From JBAYJY01 sp041664945 (GTDB taxonomy: Bacteria > UBP15 > UBA6099): a DNA stretch of 14,275 bases. This document shows, piece by piece, positions 1 to 6,960 of this stretch (positions are counted from its first letter, which is position 1; each line of letters starts with the position of its first letter). Where the stretch lies: assembly GCA_041664945.1 (NCBI GenBank), contig JBAYJY010000110.1, positions 1 through 14,275 of the forward strand, given 5' to 3'. The notes beneath the pieces are model-generated. The model made no database searches and was not told the DNA's origin. It saw only the letters and a list, made by a program, of their open reading frames with translations. Both the position numbers and the translations under genes were made by a program.

Positions 1-1002
<1,002 letters not shown>

Positions 1003-1013
1003 TGCAATAATTC

Positions 1014-1033
1014 TAATCCTATAAAATGGATTA
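1014..1033 (+). other. 23S-5S spacer hairpin
   Basis: The 134-base spacer between 23S and 5S (1003-1136) holds no tRNA. It contains a short perfect inverted repeat, TAATCC (1014-1019) and GGATTA (1028-1033), with an eight-base loop, and a less perfect AAGGCCC/GGGCTT pairing around 1079-1100. Such stems may help pre-rRNA processing, but that role is inferred only from position. Confidence 0.35.
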
Positions 1034-1136
1034 ACATCATGTTACCTTTACCTCTAGTATGACACGCTATGCACTTTCCAAGGCCCCGCACATAGGGCTT
1101 GTTTCAACAACTTAATACCCTACACCGATTTTTAAT

Positions 1137-1253
<117 letters not shown>

Positions 1254-1362
1254 TTTTTATTTTAAACAAAATGCAAAAATAGGTAGCTGTGAACTGGTAG
1301 TTGGGAAAAGATGCATCGAGCAGCCTGTAGCAGGTAACGAGGAAAGACTTAAAAGAAGCAGC

Positions 1363-1386
1363 CAGAATTCAGAACTCAGAATACAG
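1363..1386 (+). repeat. Seven-base tandem repeat (CAGAANN)
   Basis: Three tandem units, CAGAATT, CAGAACT and CAGAATA, followed by a partial CAG, in the non-coding stretch between 5S and the HicB-like gene. Apart from this and the palindromic repeat starting at 1407, I see nothing else in 1264-1539. Confidence 0.5.
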
Positions 1387-1406
1387 CGAATAGAAAAGCA
1401 AAAGAC

Positions 1407-1460
1407 GTCATTGCGAGGAAGCCGTTTTATGGCTGACGAAGCAAACCCAAACTCAGTTCA
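1407..1460 (+). repeat. Dispersed palindromic repeat, copy 1
   Basis: Begins GTCATTGCGAGGA and continues through GACGAAGCAAACCC to AACTCAGTTC, matching the copy at 1895 in the same orientation with a different centre. Both halves of the imperfect palindrome (CATTGCGAGGA and GAAGCAA) are present. It is the most diverged of the four full copies here. It lies in the leader region of the HicB-like gene. Confidence 0.7.
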
Positions 1461-1554
1461 TATCTCATTCGAAGAAACCAGCAAAGCCATATCAGTTACG
1501 ACAGTTGCTTCGTTTGGTGGAAAAGTATAATCTTATGATGGAGGATGATGTTTT

Positions 1555-1776
1555 ATGACAGACTATCATATTAATATATTCTATAGCGAAGAGGACGGCG
1601 GTTATATCGCTGACATTCCCGACATCGAATCCTGCTCTGCTTTTGGCCACACTCCCGAAGAAGCGCTTGCTGAACTCGAAAAAGCTAAAAAAGCGTGGCT
1701 CGACTCAGCCCGCGATTCCGGAAAACCCATTCCCGAACCGCGTTATCGCCCCGTTATCTATCAAGTCACGGGGTGA
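1555..1776 (+). CDS. HicB-family antitoxin-like protein, no partner seen
   Basis: A 73-residue protein of the HicB-like antitoxin family. The sequence shows the family pattern: an initial beta strand (YHINIFYSEEDGGYIADIPDI), a SAFGHTPEEAL segment leading into an amphipathic helix, and a GKPIPEPRYRP tail. It consists only of the partial RNase H-like domain and has no C-terminal DNA-binding domain. In the family it usually neutralises a HicA mRNA interferase encoded next to it. No HicA-like frame (short double-stranded-RNA-binding fold with GSHxxF/Y) is visible on either side, so this copy may be an orphan or have a distant partner. The start is supported by GGAGG at 1540-1544, ten bases before ATG. 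Neighbours are the rrn operon and a convergent TIR-like gene. Confidence 0.85.
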   Translation: MTDYHINIFYSEEDGGYIADIPDIESCSAFGHTPEEALAELEKAKKAWLDSARDSGKPIPEPRYRPVIYQVTG

Positions 1777-1894
1777 ATACCCGTAAGGGCAAGCATGCTA
1801 TGCCCCACAATAATTAATTGCAAATTGGGACTAAGGATATCAGGGAGAGACGCCGTCAAAAAACTATTTTCAAAAAAATACGGTCAATATGTCC

Positions 1895-1957
1895 GTCATT
1901 GCGAGGAGCGAAGCGCGCTTTCCCGCGCGAGCGACGAAGCAATCCCGAACTCAGTTC
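1895..1957 (+). repeat. Dispersed palindromic repeat, copy 2
   Basis: GTCATTGCGAGGAGCGAAGC is followed by a GC-rich centre and by GCGACGAAGCAATCCCGAAC with a TCAGTTCC tail. The two halves form an imperfect long hairpin. It sits between the convergent HicB-like gene and the TIR-like gene, where it could also stop transcription from both sides, although no T tract follows. The rest of 1777-1985 shows no gene. Confidence 0.85.
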
Positions 1958-1985
1958 CAGTCTCCTGCGCACGCTAATGAACAAT

Positions 1986-2504
1986 TTATGGTATTAACCC
2001 CGGAATACTTTTTATTCTATTCTTCAAACCTTCTTTTAGTTGACCATCAGTTTCATAAAATAATATGCTGAAATGATTCTGATCGAAATGCACGAGTTCT
2101 GGTATTTCCTTACCTTCTTCTTTTTTGCAACATAGAATGACTTCTTTCCCAAGACCGAATCCAAATCCAGCTTCCCAATAAGCGCCGGCATTCTTTCCGG
2201 TTAAATCAACAATAATGAAACGGCTGTTTCGAATCCCTGCGTTTATCGCGTCGTCAATATTTACGCTTCTTGAATGATCGAGCATACATACTGGAGTAAA
2301 TTCAAAGTCTTTATCCAAGACATTTTTTATTACATTTTCATAAATATCCTTATTTTTAAATTCCAATGCAACAAAGACCTCCATTGACGAAAGTCTCGGG
2401 TCTTTTGAGAGAATGTCATAAATTTTGTTATAACCAGTATTAGTTAGTGATACCCATATAAAGTCATCCTCATAGGTATCAAACCATATATATGACTTTT
2501 CCAT
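1986..2504 (-). CDS. TIR/nucleoside 2-deoxyribosyltransferase-like domain, 3' half of a split gene
   Basis: 172 residues in this frame. Residues 42-60 (MEVFVALEF) and 92-122 (SRFIIVDLTGKNAGAYWEAGFGFGLGKEV, at about 94-122) match the Rossmann-like fold shared by nucleoside 2-deoxyribosyltransferases and TIR-like effectors. D100 lies in the VDLTG strand and E111 occupies the position of the catalytic glutamate. Members could cleave nucleosides or NAD; which one is not shown. The ATG at 2504 has no Shine-Dalgarno sequence. Reading upstream in the same frame gives sensible sequence (FFYLKAI, then MEKSYIWF) that continues the zinc-ribbon protein encoded at 2513-2962. I infer one ancestral protein of about 325 residues, interrupted by a one-base frame change at 2519-2525. 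The region is far more AT-rich than neighbouring genes, suggesting acquisition by transfer, and a defence role is plausible but unproven. Confidence 0.75.
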   Translation of the reverse strand: MEKSYIWFDTYEDDFIWVSLTNTGYNKIYDILSKDPRLSSMEVFVALEFKNKDIYENVIKNVLDKDFEFTPVCMLDHSRSVNIDDAINAGIRNSRFIIVDLTGKNAGAYWEAGFGFGLGKEVILCCKKEEGKEIPELVHFDQNHFSILFYETDGQLKEGLKNRIKSIPGLIP

Positions 2505-2507
2505 TAT

Positions 2508-2528
2508 AGCTTTTAAATAAAAAAAGCT
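2508..2528 (-). other. Candidate -1 frameshift site (T TTT TTT) inside an inverted repeat
   Basis: On the coding (minus) strand the zero frame reads GCT TTT TTT ATT TAA, so bases 2525-2519 form the heptamer T TTT TTT, the canonical X XXY YYZ pattern for -1 slippage. A -1 shift gives GCT TTT TTT TAT TTA AAA and enters the frame of the TIR-like half, avoiding the TAA at 2515-2513. The site is embedded in an inverted repeat: AGCTTTT (2528-2522) and AAAAGCT (2514-2508) with a seven-base loop. Equivalent explanations are transcriptional slippage, a true one-T deletion (pseudogene), or a homopolymer sequencing error. Confidence 0.6.
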
Positions 2529-2962
2529 TCTCTTGTATATTTTGAATAAAAGAAAGGATATGGTTTGCTATCATTACTTCTATCGTATGGAATTTTTACG
2601 TTATCTCCGGGAACAGGTGTTTTTTTGTAAATATTTAACAAGATACGATCCAAGATGTCAGTAACAGTTTTAGGAAAATTATCCTTTATATCGGAAAAAT
2701 CATAAGTAATATCTTTTAATGCTTTGTCAATATTACTTTTATCTTCGAATATTAACGGATTAATGTCATTTCTTAATATCATTTCATTAATAAATGATGA
2801 TATTTTATAACGATCTTCACCAAACACATCTTTAATTCTATCTGCTGCCCTATCGAATATTTTAAATTTACCGCCACAGTTACCGCAATTAAATTCAAAA
2901 ATATCGGTAGCTGGATTTGACTTGAATTCACATTCTGATCCGCAAACAACGCATTTATCCAT
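2513..2962 (-). CDS. Zinc-ribbon protein, 5' half of a split zinc-ribbon/TIR-like gene
   Basis: 149 residues. The N-terminus carries two CxxC knuckles, C4/C7 and C26/C29 (with an extra C11), typical of a zinc ribbon. The following segment (residues about 50-75, RYKISSFINEMILRNDINPL) and the middle helical part resemble the linker found in single-chain bacterial proteins that join a zinc ribbon to a C-terminal TIR/deoxyribosyltransferase-like domain. The frame ends ...YTREAFFI just after a T7 run, and the missing C-terminal domain follows in the -1 frame (1986-2504). Translation starts strongly: AGGAGG at 2971-2976, eight bases or so before ATG. The gene is AT-rich and divergent from the dehydrogenase at 3084. 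Substrate and partners are unknown; similarity to known families is recalled from sequence pattern only. Confidence 0.75.
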   Translation of the reverse strand: MDKCVVCGSECEFKSNPATDIFEFNCGNCGGKFKIFDRAADRIKDVFGEDRYKISSFINEMILRNDINPLIFEDKSNIDKALKDITYDFSDIKDNFPKTVTDILDRILLNIYKKTPVPGDNVKIPYDRSNDSKPYPFFYSKYTREAFFI

Positions 2963-2999
2963 GGGAAATATCCTCCTTTATTGTGCGATTTAAGAATAT

Positions 3000-3008
3000 A
3001 TTATAACA
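3000..3008 (-). promoter_or_regulatory. Extended -10 promoter for the zinc-ribbon/TIR-like gene
   Basis: On the minus strand TGTTATAAT (3008-3000) is a perfect extended -10 element. No good -35 hexamer sits at 16-18 bases, which extended -10 promoters tolerate. Transcription would begin near 2993, giving a leader of about 30 bases that contains the AGGAGG ribosome-binding site. Confidence 0.45.
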
Positions 3009-3027
3009 TATTTCATATAATATTTTA

Positions 3028-3056
3028 TTAATATGTTTCTTATTGTCGATTATCAT
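3028..3056 (+). promoter_or_regulatory. Possible promoter for the short-chain dehydrogenase
   Basis: TTAATA (3028-3033), a 17-base spacer, then TATCAT (3051-3056); these match 4/6 and 5/6 of the sigma-70 consensus. It lies in the AT-rich divergent intergenic region, where chance matches are common, so support is modest. Confidence 0.3.
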
Positions 3057-3083
3057 TGGATATTTAAATAAATGGAGATAAAT

Positions 3084-3935
3084 ATGTTTACAAACAAAAA
3101 CGTAATCATCACCGGCGGGTCGAGCGGAATAGGGGAGGGGCTCGCGAAGCGGCTGTTTAAGCAAGGCGCAAATATTGCTCTTGTTGCGCGGGACGCGAAG
3201 AAGCTCACTCGTGTCAAGGATGAGATGCTCGCCGCGGGCGGCGCCGGCAAAGTAAAAACGGCTGCGCAGCCGAATGTCGCCGCTTTTTCCTGCGATGTCA
3301 CCGATTATCAGGCGACTATAGAGACAATGAAGCGGCTCGCGGATGAATTCGGAACGCCGGATTTTCTTTTCAATTTTGCCGGGATTCTGAACAGCAACTA
3401 TTTCGAGAATCTGCCGGTCGAGGATTTCAGAGCGCAGATGGAGACGAACTTTTTCGGGACTCTGCATTTCATAAAAGCTGCGCTGCCCTATATGAAAGGG
3501 CGAAAGGGCGCGCGGATCATAAATATGTCGTCCGTTTCCGGAATCATGGGCGTGTTTGGCTATTCATCATACTGCGCGTCGAAATTCGCCGTGGTTGGAT
3601 TGTCGGACAGTCTACGCCTTGAGTTGAAACCGCAGGGGATCGAGATGCATCTGATATTGCCGCCGGAGATAGACACGCCGATGGTGGACGGGATACGCGA
3701 AACCCGGCCGCTTGAGAACGTTAAGTACACGCATTCGGCGGGGGTTCTCAGCGTCGACGAAGCGATCGATGACATTCTGTCAGGCATGTCGCGCGGAAGC
3801 TATGCGATAATTCCCGGCAAGAAGGCGGAGATGATCGTCGCCGCTAACAGGTTTCTGCCGGGCGCGTCGCGGTTTTTTGCGGACAAGATAATTAAGTCGT
3901 GTTACAAAGGCCCGGGCGGGAAAGGGCAGGTTTGA
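3084..3935 (+). CDS. Short-chain dehydrogenase, 3-ketodihydrosphingosine reductase-like
   Basis: 283 residues of a classical SDR, an NAD(P)H-dependent oxidoreductase. Seen: cofactor-binding TGGSSGIG at 10-17, DV at 71-72, NFAG at 97-100 (the usual NNAG with one change), N122, and the catalytic S150, Y163 and K167 (YCASK). After the active site, LPPEIDTPMVDGIRETRPLE (193-211) resembles the PPxxDTPxxxxExxxxPxE region of 3-ketodihydrosphingosine reductases, so a lipid beta-keto substrate is possible. No other sphingolipid gene is in the window. An ATG lies at 3072, but the start at 3084 is preferred because GGAG (3074-3077) sits six bases before it. The C-terminal codons and the stop lie inside a hairpin repeat (3924-3944). 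The adjoining gene to the left is divergent. Confidence 0.88.
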   Translation: MFTNKNVIITGGSSGIGEGLAKRLFKQGANIALVARDAKKLTRVKDEMLAAGGAGKVKTAAQPNVAAFSCDVTDYQATIETMKRLADEFGTPDFLFNFAGILNSNYFENLPVEDFRAQMETNFFGTLHFIKAALPYMKGRKGARIINMSSVSGIMGVFGYSSYCASKFAVVGLSDSLRLELKPQGIEMHLILPPEIDTPMVDGIRETRPLENVKYTHSAGVLSVDEAIDDILSGMSRGSYAIIPGKKAEMIVAANRFLPGASRFFADKIIKSCYKGPGGKGQV

Positions 3936-3944
3936 AGTCTGCCC
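3924..3944. repeat. Hairpin repeat at the dehydrogenase stop codon (GGGCAG...CTGCCC)
   Basis: GGGCAGG (3924-3930) pairs with TCTGCCC (3938-3944), including one wobble, around a small loop containing the TGA stop at 3933-3935. The sequence continues CCTAC. The form GGGC...GCCCCTRC also occurs at 6880-6906, suggesting a dispersed hairpin family. No T tract follows, so it is not a standard intrinsic terminator. Confidence 0.55.
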
Positions 3945-4007
3945 CTACAAGCATTCGAGATGTACAGATGCAATATCCTATTTCCTTGTATTTCCATTAT
4001 TAATCCT

Positions 4008-4090
4008 GTCATTCCGAGCGAAGAGAGGAATCTTCAATTAACATCAACAAGGAAAGTTTTATCGAGATTTCTCGTTTTACTCGAAATGAC
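4008..4090. repeat. Palindromic element with GTCATTCCGAG/CTCGAAATGAC ends
   Basis: GTCATTCCGAG at 4008-4018 is matched in reverse by CTCGAAATGAC at 4080-4090. Inside, GAGAGGAATCT and AGATTTCTC continue the pairing, so the 83 bases can fold into one long imperfect hairpin. It resembles small non-autonomous repeat elements. It is related to, but distinct from, the GTCATTGCGAGGA family. Nothing else is seen in 3945-4007. Confidence 0.7.
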
Positions 4091-4123
4091 AAGCGCTTGG
4101 CAATTACGCATAGGCGGCGATAG

Positions 4124-4198
4124 GAATTGAGCTCGGGATTGCTTCTCCCGCTTAAAGCATGCGTGGCTGGCTAAAAACATTTCGTTCCTCGCAATGAC
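4124..4198 (-). repeat. Dispersed palindromic repeat, copy 3 (reverse orientation)
   Basis: Read on the plus strand it runs GAATTGAGCTCGGGATTGCTTC, a variable centre, then TTCGTTCCTCGCAATGAC, which is the reverse of copy 2 at 1895-1957. It ends 12 bases before the -35 box of the following promoter. Confidence 0.8.
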
Positions 4199-4210
4199 GT
4201 ATTGAATTAT

Positions 4211-4239
4211 TTGTATTGCCGCCGTATTTTCCCTATAAT
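4211..4239 (+). promoter_or_regulatory. Sigma-70-type promoter of the decarboxylase-reductase-yedF operon
   Basis: TTGTAT (4211-4216), a 17-base spacer, and a perfect TATAAT (4234-4239). Transcription would begin around 4246, about 27 bases before the ATG at 4273 and upstream of the AAGGAG ribosome-binding site at 4261-4266. This is the best promoter in the window. Confidence 0.7.
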
Positions 4240-4272
4240 TATCCGCGTTAATAATTGAGCAAGGAGCAAACA

Positions 4273-5157
4273 ATGAAACCGTTATATGAATTCGATGGCA
4301 CGATGCTGGATAACAACGACAAGTTCCAGCACGATTTTTTCAAGCGGTTCAAGCTGCGGCCGGCTGCGGCTCCGCTGCAGTTGACCGACACTATCGCGAA
4401 GAACTATCTTTTTCCGACATTTTACGGCGACGTGACGTGCGCGCAGGCGATTTTCATGTGCGATTACAAGAAGGCCGAAGAGATGATGCTGCATCCGAAG
4501 ATCAAGCCGGTGCAGATGCCGCAAGGCCGCGCCATCGTTGCCTTCTCCTGCTACGAATACAAAAATGTCATGGGCGTTCCGCCTTACAACGAGATTGCGA
4601 TGACGATTCCCGTGATGGTTGACTCGAAAATGAATATACCCGTGCTGCCGATGGTGGCGCAGAAATTATTTAAGGAATTCGGCTACTATGTTTTCTCGAT
4701 GCCGGTCACTTCGCTTGAAAACAGGATTCGCGGCCACAAAATATGGGGGCTGCCTAAAGAGGTTCAGGAGATCGATCTGTACGAGGAAAGCGGCGACTGC
4801 GTTACAGTGGCGAAGGAAGAATCCGGCGAGCCGTACATAGAGATCCGGGTTCCGATGAAGGGAAAACGGGAGCGGTTCGACGAAACGGCGAATCTCTACT
4901 CGCGGCTCGGCGATGAGTTGCTGCAGAGCGAAACGAATTTCAAGGCTGATTTTCGAGTGACGAAAAATATGAACCTGCTCTTCAAAAAGGGCGTGGAACC
5001 GGACCGGAAATATCTCTGGATAGGCGACACGCCGTGCGGGCGGATGATCAAGAACCTCGACATCGAGGAGATGCCGTTCCAGTTGCGGTTCGCGAAGCAC
5101 GTCAACAGTTGCTTCGATCTGCCGAATCCGAATTTCAAATCTCCGATAAGTTTCTAA
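4273..5157 (+). CDS. Acetoacetate decarboxylase-superfamily protein
   Basis: 294 residues. The segment RIRGHKIWGLPKEVQEIDLY (151-170) matches the active-site region of acetoacetate decarboxylase (GRELxxxPKKL in the clostridial enzyme), with K162 in the place of the Schiff-base lysine (Lys115). The adjacent lysine (Lys116), which lowers its pKa, is E163 here, so a true acetoacetate decarboxylase is doubtful. The wider superfamily includes aldolase/dehydratase-like enzymes on keto acids. The protein is also some 40-50 residues longer than the clostridial enzyme, mainly at the N-terminus. Start: AAGGAG at 4261-4266, six bases before ATG 4273; an upstream TTG at 4255 lies before that site and is rejected. 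It is first in an operon with a ketopantoate-reductase-family gene 49 bases downstream and yedF. Confidence 0.85.
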   Translation: MKPLYEFDGTMLDNNDKFQHDFFKRFKLRPAAAPLQLTDTIAKNYLFPTFYGDVTCAQAIFMCDYKKAEEMMLHPKIKPVQMPQGRAIVAFSCYEYKNVMGVPPYNEIAMTIPVMVDSKMNIPVLPMVAQKLFKEFGYYVFSMPVTSLENRIRGHKIWGLPKEVQEIDLYEESGDCVTVAKEESGEPYIEIRVPMKGKRERFDETANLYSRLGDELLQSETNFKADFRVTKNMNLLFKKGVEPDRKYLWIGDTPCGRMIKNLDIEEMPFQLRFAKHVNSCFDLPNPNFKSPISF

Positions 5158-5206
5158 TGACACTAAGATAGGAAACGAGAACAAATAGGGGACATGGGGT
5201 GACGCG

Positions 5207-6241
5207 ATGAAAGAGAATCCGAGCATAGTGATATTGGGCGCCGGCGCGATCGGCGGTTCGGTCGGCGCGTGGATCGCCGAAAAATATAAAGACATTTACT
5301 TTCTCGATCAGGGCAAGATAGCCGACGCGATGCGCGAGAAGGGCATCACGACATATCTCGGCGAGAAGAGCGATAAAAAGACAAATGTGCGCGTGAACGT
5401 CATCAGCGACCTCTCGGAGATTCCGACGCCGGACGCGATCGCGATTTGCGTGAAGAACTACAGTCTCGACGCCGTATCGAAAATGATCAAGGAAAAAGTC
5501 GGCGACGCGCCGGTGATCATAGCGATGCAGAACGGAATCGAGAATCAGGCGATTCTTCCGAAATATTTCTCGAAAATAATTTACTGCGTGATCAGCTATA
5601 ACGCGTGGATAGACGAGCCGGGTGTGATCGGCTACCAGAAGCGGGGTCCGCTAATCATCGGAACTCTGATAAACGATTTGAACGATGAGATGGAAAAAAT
5701 CGCTAAGGTGTTCAATAAAGGCGTTGAGACGATAATCACGCCGCACATACAGGACGCCGCGCGCTCGAAGATGGTCATCAATCTGACGAATTCGCTGACG
5801 ACGCTGGTCGGCCACCGGGTTCGCGAGATATCGGATCCGTCGCTGTTTCAGAATCTGTTGTCGAACCTCACCTTGGAGGGCGCCCGGATTGTAAAGAACG
5901 CCGGCTACAAGGAGTGCAAGTTGGGCGGGATGCCGTCGTGGACGCTTCTCGCCGCGGGCGCGAAGCTGCCGCAGTTCATCACAAAGGGAATGTTCGAAAA
6001 GAATGTGGCGAAGATGGTGATGAGCAGCATGGCGCAGGATGTCATCATGCGCGGCAGCTCGGACTCCGAGCTTGAGTCGCTGAATGGCTACTTCATAAAG
6101 CTCGCCGACAAACAGGGAATGAAGGTTCCGTACAATAGAGCGGTATACGAACTCTGCAAGCGCGAATTTGCGAAACCGAAGTTCGAGCCGATCGACGTGA
6201 CGGAAGTCTATGCGAAAGTCGAAGAATATATCAACAAATGA
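5207..6241 (+). CDS. Ketopantoate reductase-family dehydrogenase (PanE/ApbA-like)
   Basis: 344 residues, NADPH-dependent 2-dehydropantoate 2-reductase family. Seen: the nucleotide-binding GAGAIG at 11-16, VKNY with K83, QNG at 108-110, K188 and N192 in the SKMVINLTNSLT helix (positions of E. coli K176/N180), and C-terminal S274, QD at 277-278 and E288 in SELESLNGY, matching the substrate-binding Ser and Glu. All key catalytic positions appear intact. True PanE makes pantoate for CoA synthesis, but the family includes many reductases of other 2-keto acids, and the neighbours (a decarboxylase-like gene and yedF) do not point to pantothenate, so no symbol is given. The start has GGGGTGA at 5196-5202. 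Its stop is ten bases before yedF, indicating co-expression. Confidence 0.88.
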   Translation: MKENPSIVILGAGAIGGSVGAWIAEKYKDIYFLDQGKIADAMREKGITTYLGEKSDKKTNVRVNVISDLSEIPTPDAIAICVKNYSLDAVSKMIKEKVGDAPVIIAMQNGIENQAILPKYFSKIIYCVISYNAWIDEPGVIGYQKRGPLIIGTLINDLNDEMEKIAKVFNKGVETIITPHIQDAARSKMVINLTNSLTTLVGHRVREISDPSLFQNLLSNLTLEGARIVKNAGYKECKLGGMPSWTLLAAGAKLPQFITKGMFEKNVAKMVMSSMAQDVIMRGSSDSELESLNGYFIKLADKQGMKVPYNRAVYELCKREFAKPKFEPIDVTEVYAKVEEYINK

Positions 6242-6251
6242 GAGAATCGGA

Positions 6252-6854
6252 ATGAAAGAGATAGACGCGAGGGGACACGCTTGCCCGGAACCGGTTTTGA
6301 TGACGAAACGGGCAGTCGAGGCGGGAGCTTCTGAAATCTCCGTTTTGGTGGACAACGAGGCTTCGGCGGACAATGTCGTTCGGTTCGCGAAGAAGGCCGG
6401 CTTCAGCGCCGAAACGGCAAAGCGCCGAGACGATTTCAAAGTGTCGTTGAAGAAAACCGAAGATAAACAGATTGGCGACGTCGAGGTTGTTTGTGATGCG
6501 GCGGCGTCAAAAATGATAAAAGATAAGGTTCTGCTCATCTCAAGCGATTCGCTCGGCCGAGACGACCGCGATCTCGGAACGCTGCTTGTGAAGGTTCTGC
6601 TGAACGCGCTCGCCGAGAATGAAGCGCTCCCCGAAAAGATCGTGTTTATGAACGCGGGCGTCAAACTTTGCTGCGAGGGTTCTGAGTCGCTCGACGCTTT
6701 GAACCAGCTCGCCGGGCAGGGCGTGGAGTTGCTGGCTTGCGGCACTTGTCTGAAGCATTTCGAGATATCCGAAAAATTGCAGGTTGGAAGGGTCTCGAAC
6801 GCGTACGAGATAATGAATGTGTTGCTCAAGGGCAATGTACTGCCCTGGGCGTAA
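6252..6854 (+). CDS. yedF: Sulfurtransferase-like selenium metabolism protein YedF
   Basis: 200 residues with two domains. The N-terminal TusA-like domain has the CPxP motif C11-P-E-P14, where the cysteine can carry sulfur or selenium. The C-terminal DsrE-like domain (about 92-198) has LLISSDSLGRDDRDLG, VFMNAGVKL and a CGTCL motif (C163, C166), followed by VSNAYEI, the pattern of the selenium-associated YedF family. In that family the gene often occurs in selenium-using genomes near selD, but no selD or selenoprotein gene is visible here. The start at 6252 fits the family N-terminus (KEIDARGHACPEP). An earlier in-frame ATG at 6210 lies inside the reductase gene and is rejected. Third gene of the operon; a hairpin repeat begins 25 bases after the stop. 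Confidence 0.88.
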   Translation: MKEIDARGHACPEPVLMTKRAVEAGASEISVLVDNEASADNVVRFAKKAGFSAETAKRRDDFKVSLKKTEDKQIGDVEVVCDAAASKMIKDKVLLISSDSLGRDDRDLGTLLVKVLLNALAENEALPEKIVFMNAGVKLCCEGSESLDALNQLAGQGVELLACGTCLKHFEISEKLQVGRVSNAYEIMNVLLKGNVLPWA

Positions 6855-6879
6855 TTTTCCCCGAAACAAATAATTATTG

Positions 6880-6906
6880 GCAGGGCGCAGCATGCTGCGC
6901 CCCTGC
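6880..6906. repeat. Strong hairpin after yedF (GGGCGCAGCATGCTGCGCCC)
   Basis: GGGCGCAGCATGCTGCGCCC is a perfect 20-base palindrome, extended on both sides to GCA...TGC with one bulged C. It ends CCCCTGC like the hairpin at 3924-3944. It lies 25 bases after the yedF stop and may slow or stop transcription, but no T tract follows it, so it is not a typical intrinsic terminator. Confidence 0.65.
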
Positions 6907-6917
6907 ATAATCAGTAT

Positions 6918-6946
6918 TTTCCACAAATGTTGTGTTGCGCTACAAT
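6918..6946 (+). promoter_or_regulatory. Possible promoter for the DUF2804 gene
   Basis: TTTCCA (6918-6923), a 17-base spacer, and TACAAT (6941-6946): 4/6 and 5/6 consensus matches. If used, the 6961-7058 repeat would lie entirely in the transcript leader. Confidence 0.35.
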
Positions 6947-6960
6947 ATTATAAAAGCATC

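Noticed and set aside
1003..1136. tRNA gene in the 23S-5S spacer
   Set aside because: No cloverleaf, T-loop GTTCRANNC or CCA-proximal pairing could be found.
1795..2071. Two 60-codon frames on the plus strand
   Set aside because: They are translations of repeat copy 2 and of the antisense of the TIR-like gene.
5651..6835. A 394-codon antisense frame
   Set aside because: Opposite two well-supported genes (reductase and yedF); its composition is serine/arginine-rich, typical of the antisense of GC-rich coding DNA.
6880..6906. Intrinsic terminator for the yedF operon
   Set aside because: The stem is strong but no T tract follows; it is better described as a dispersed hairpin repeat with possible secondary effect on transcription.
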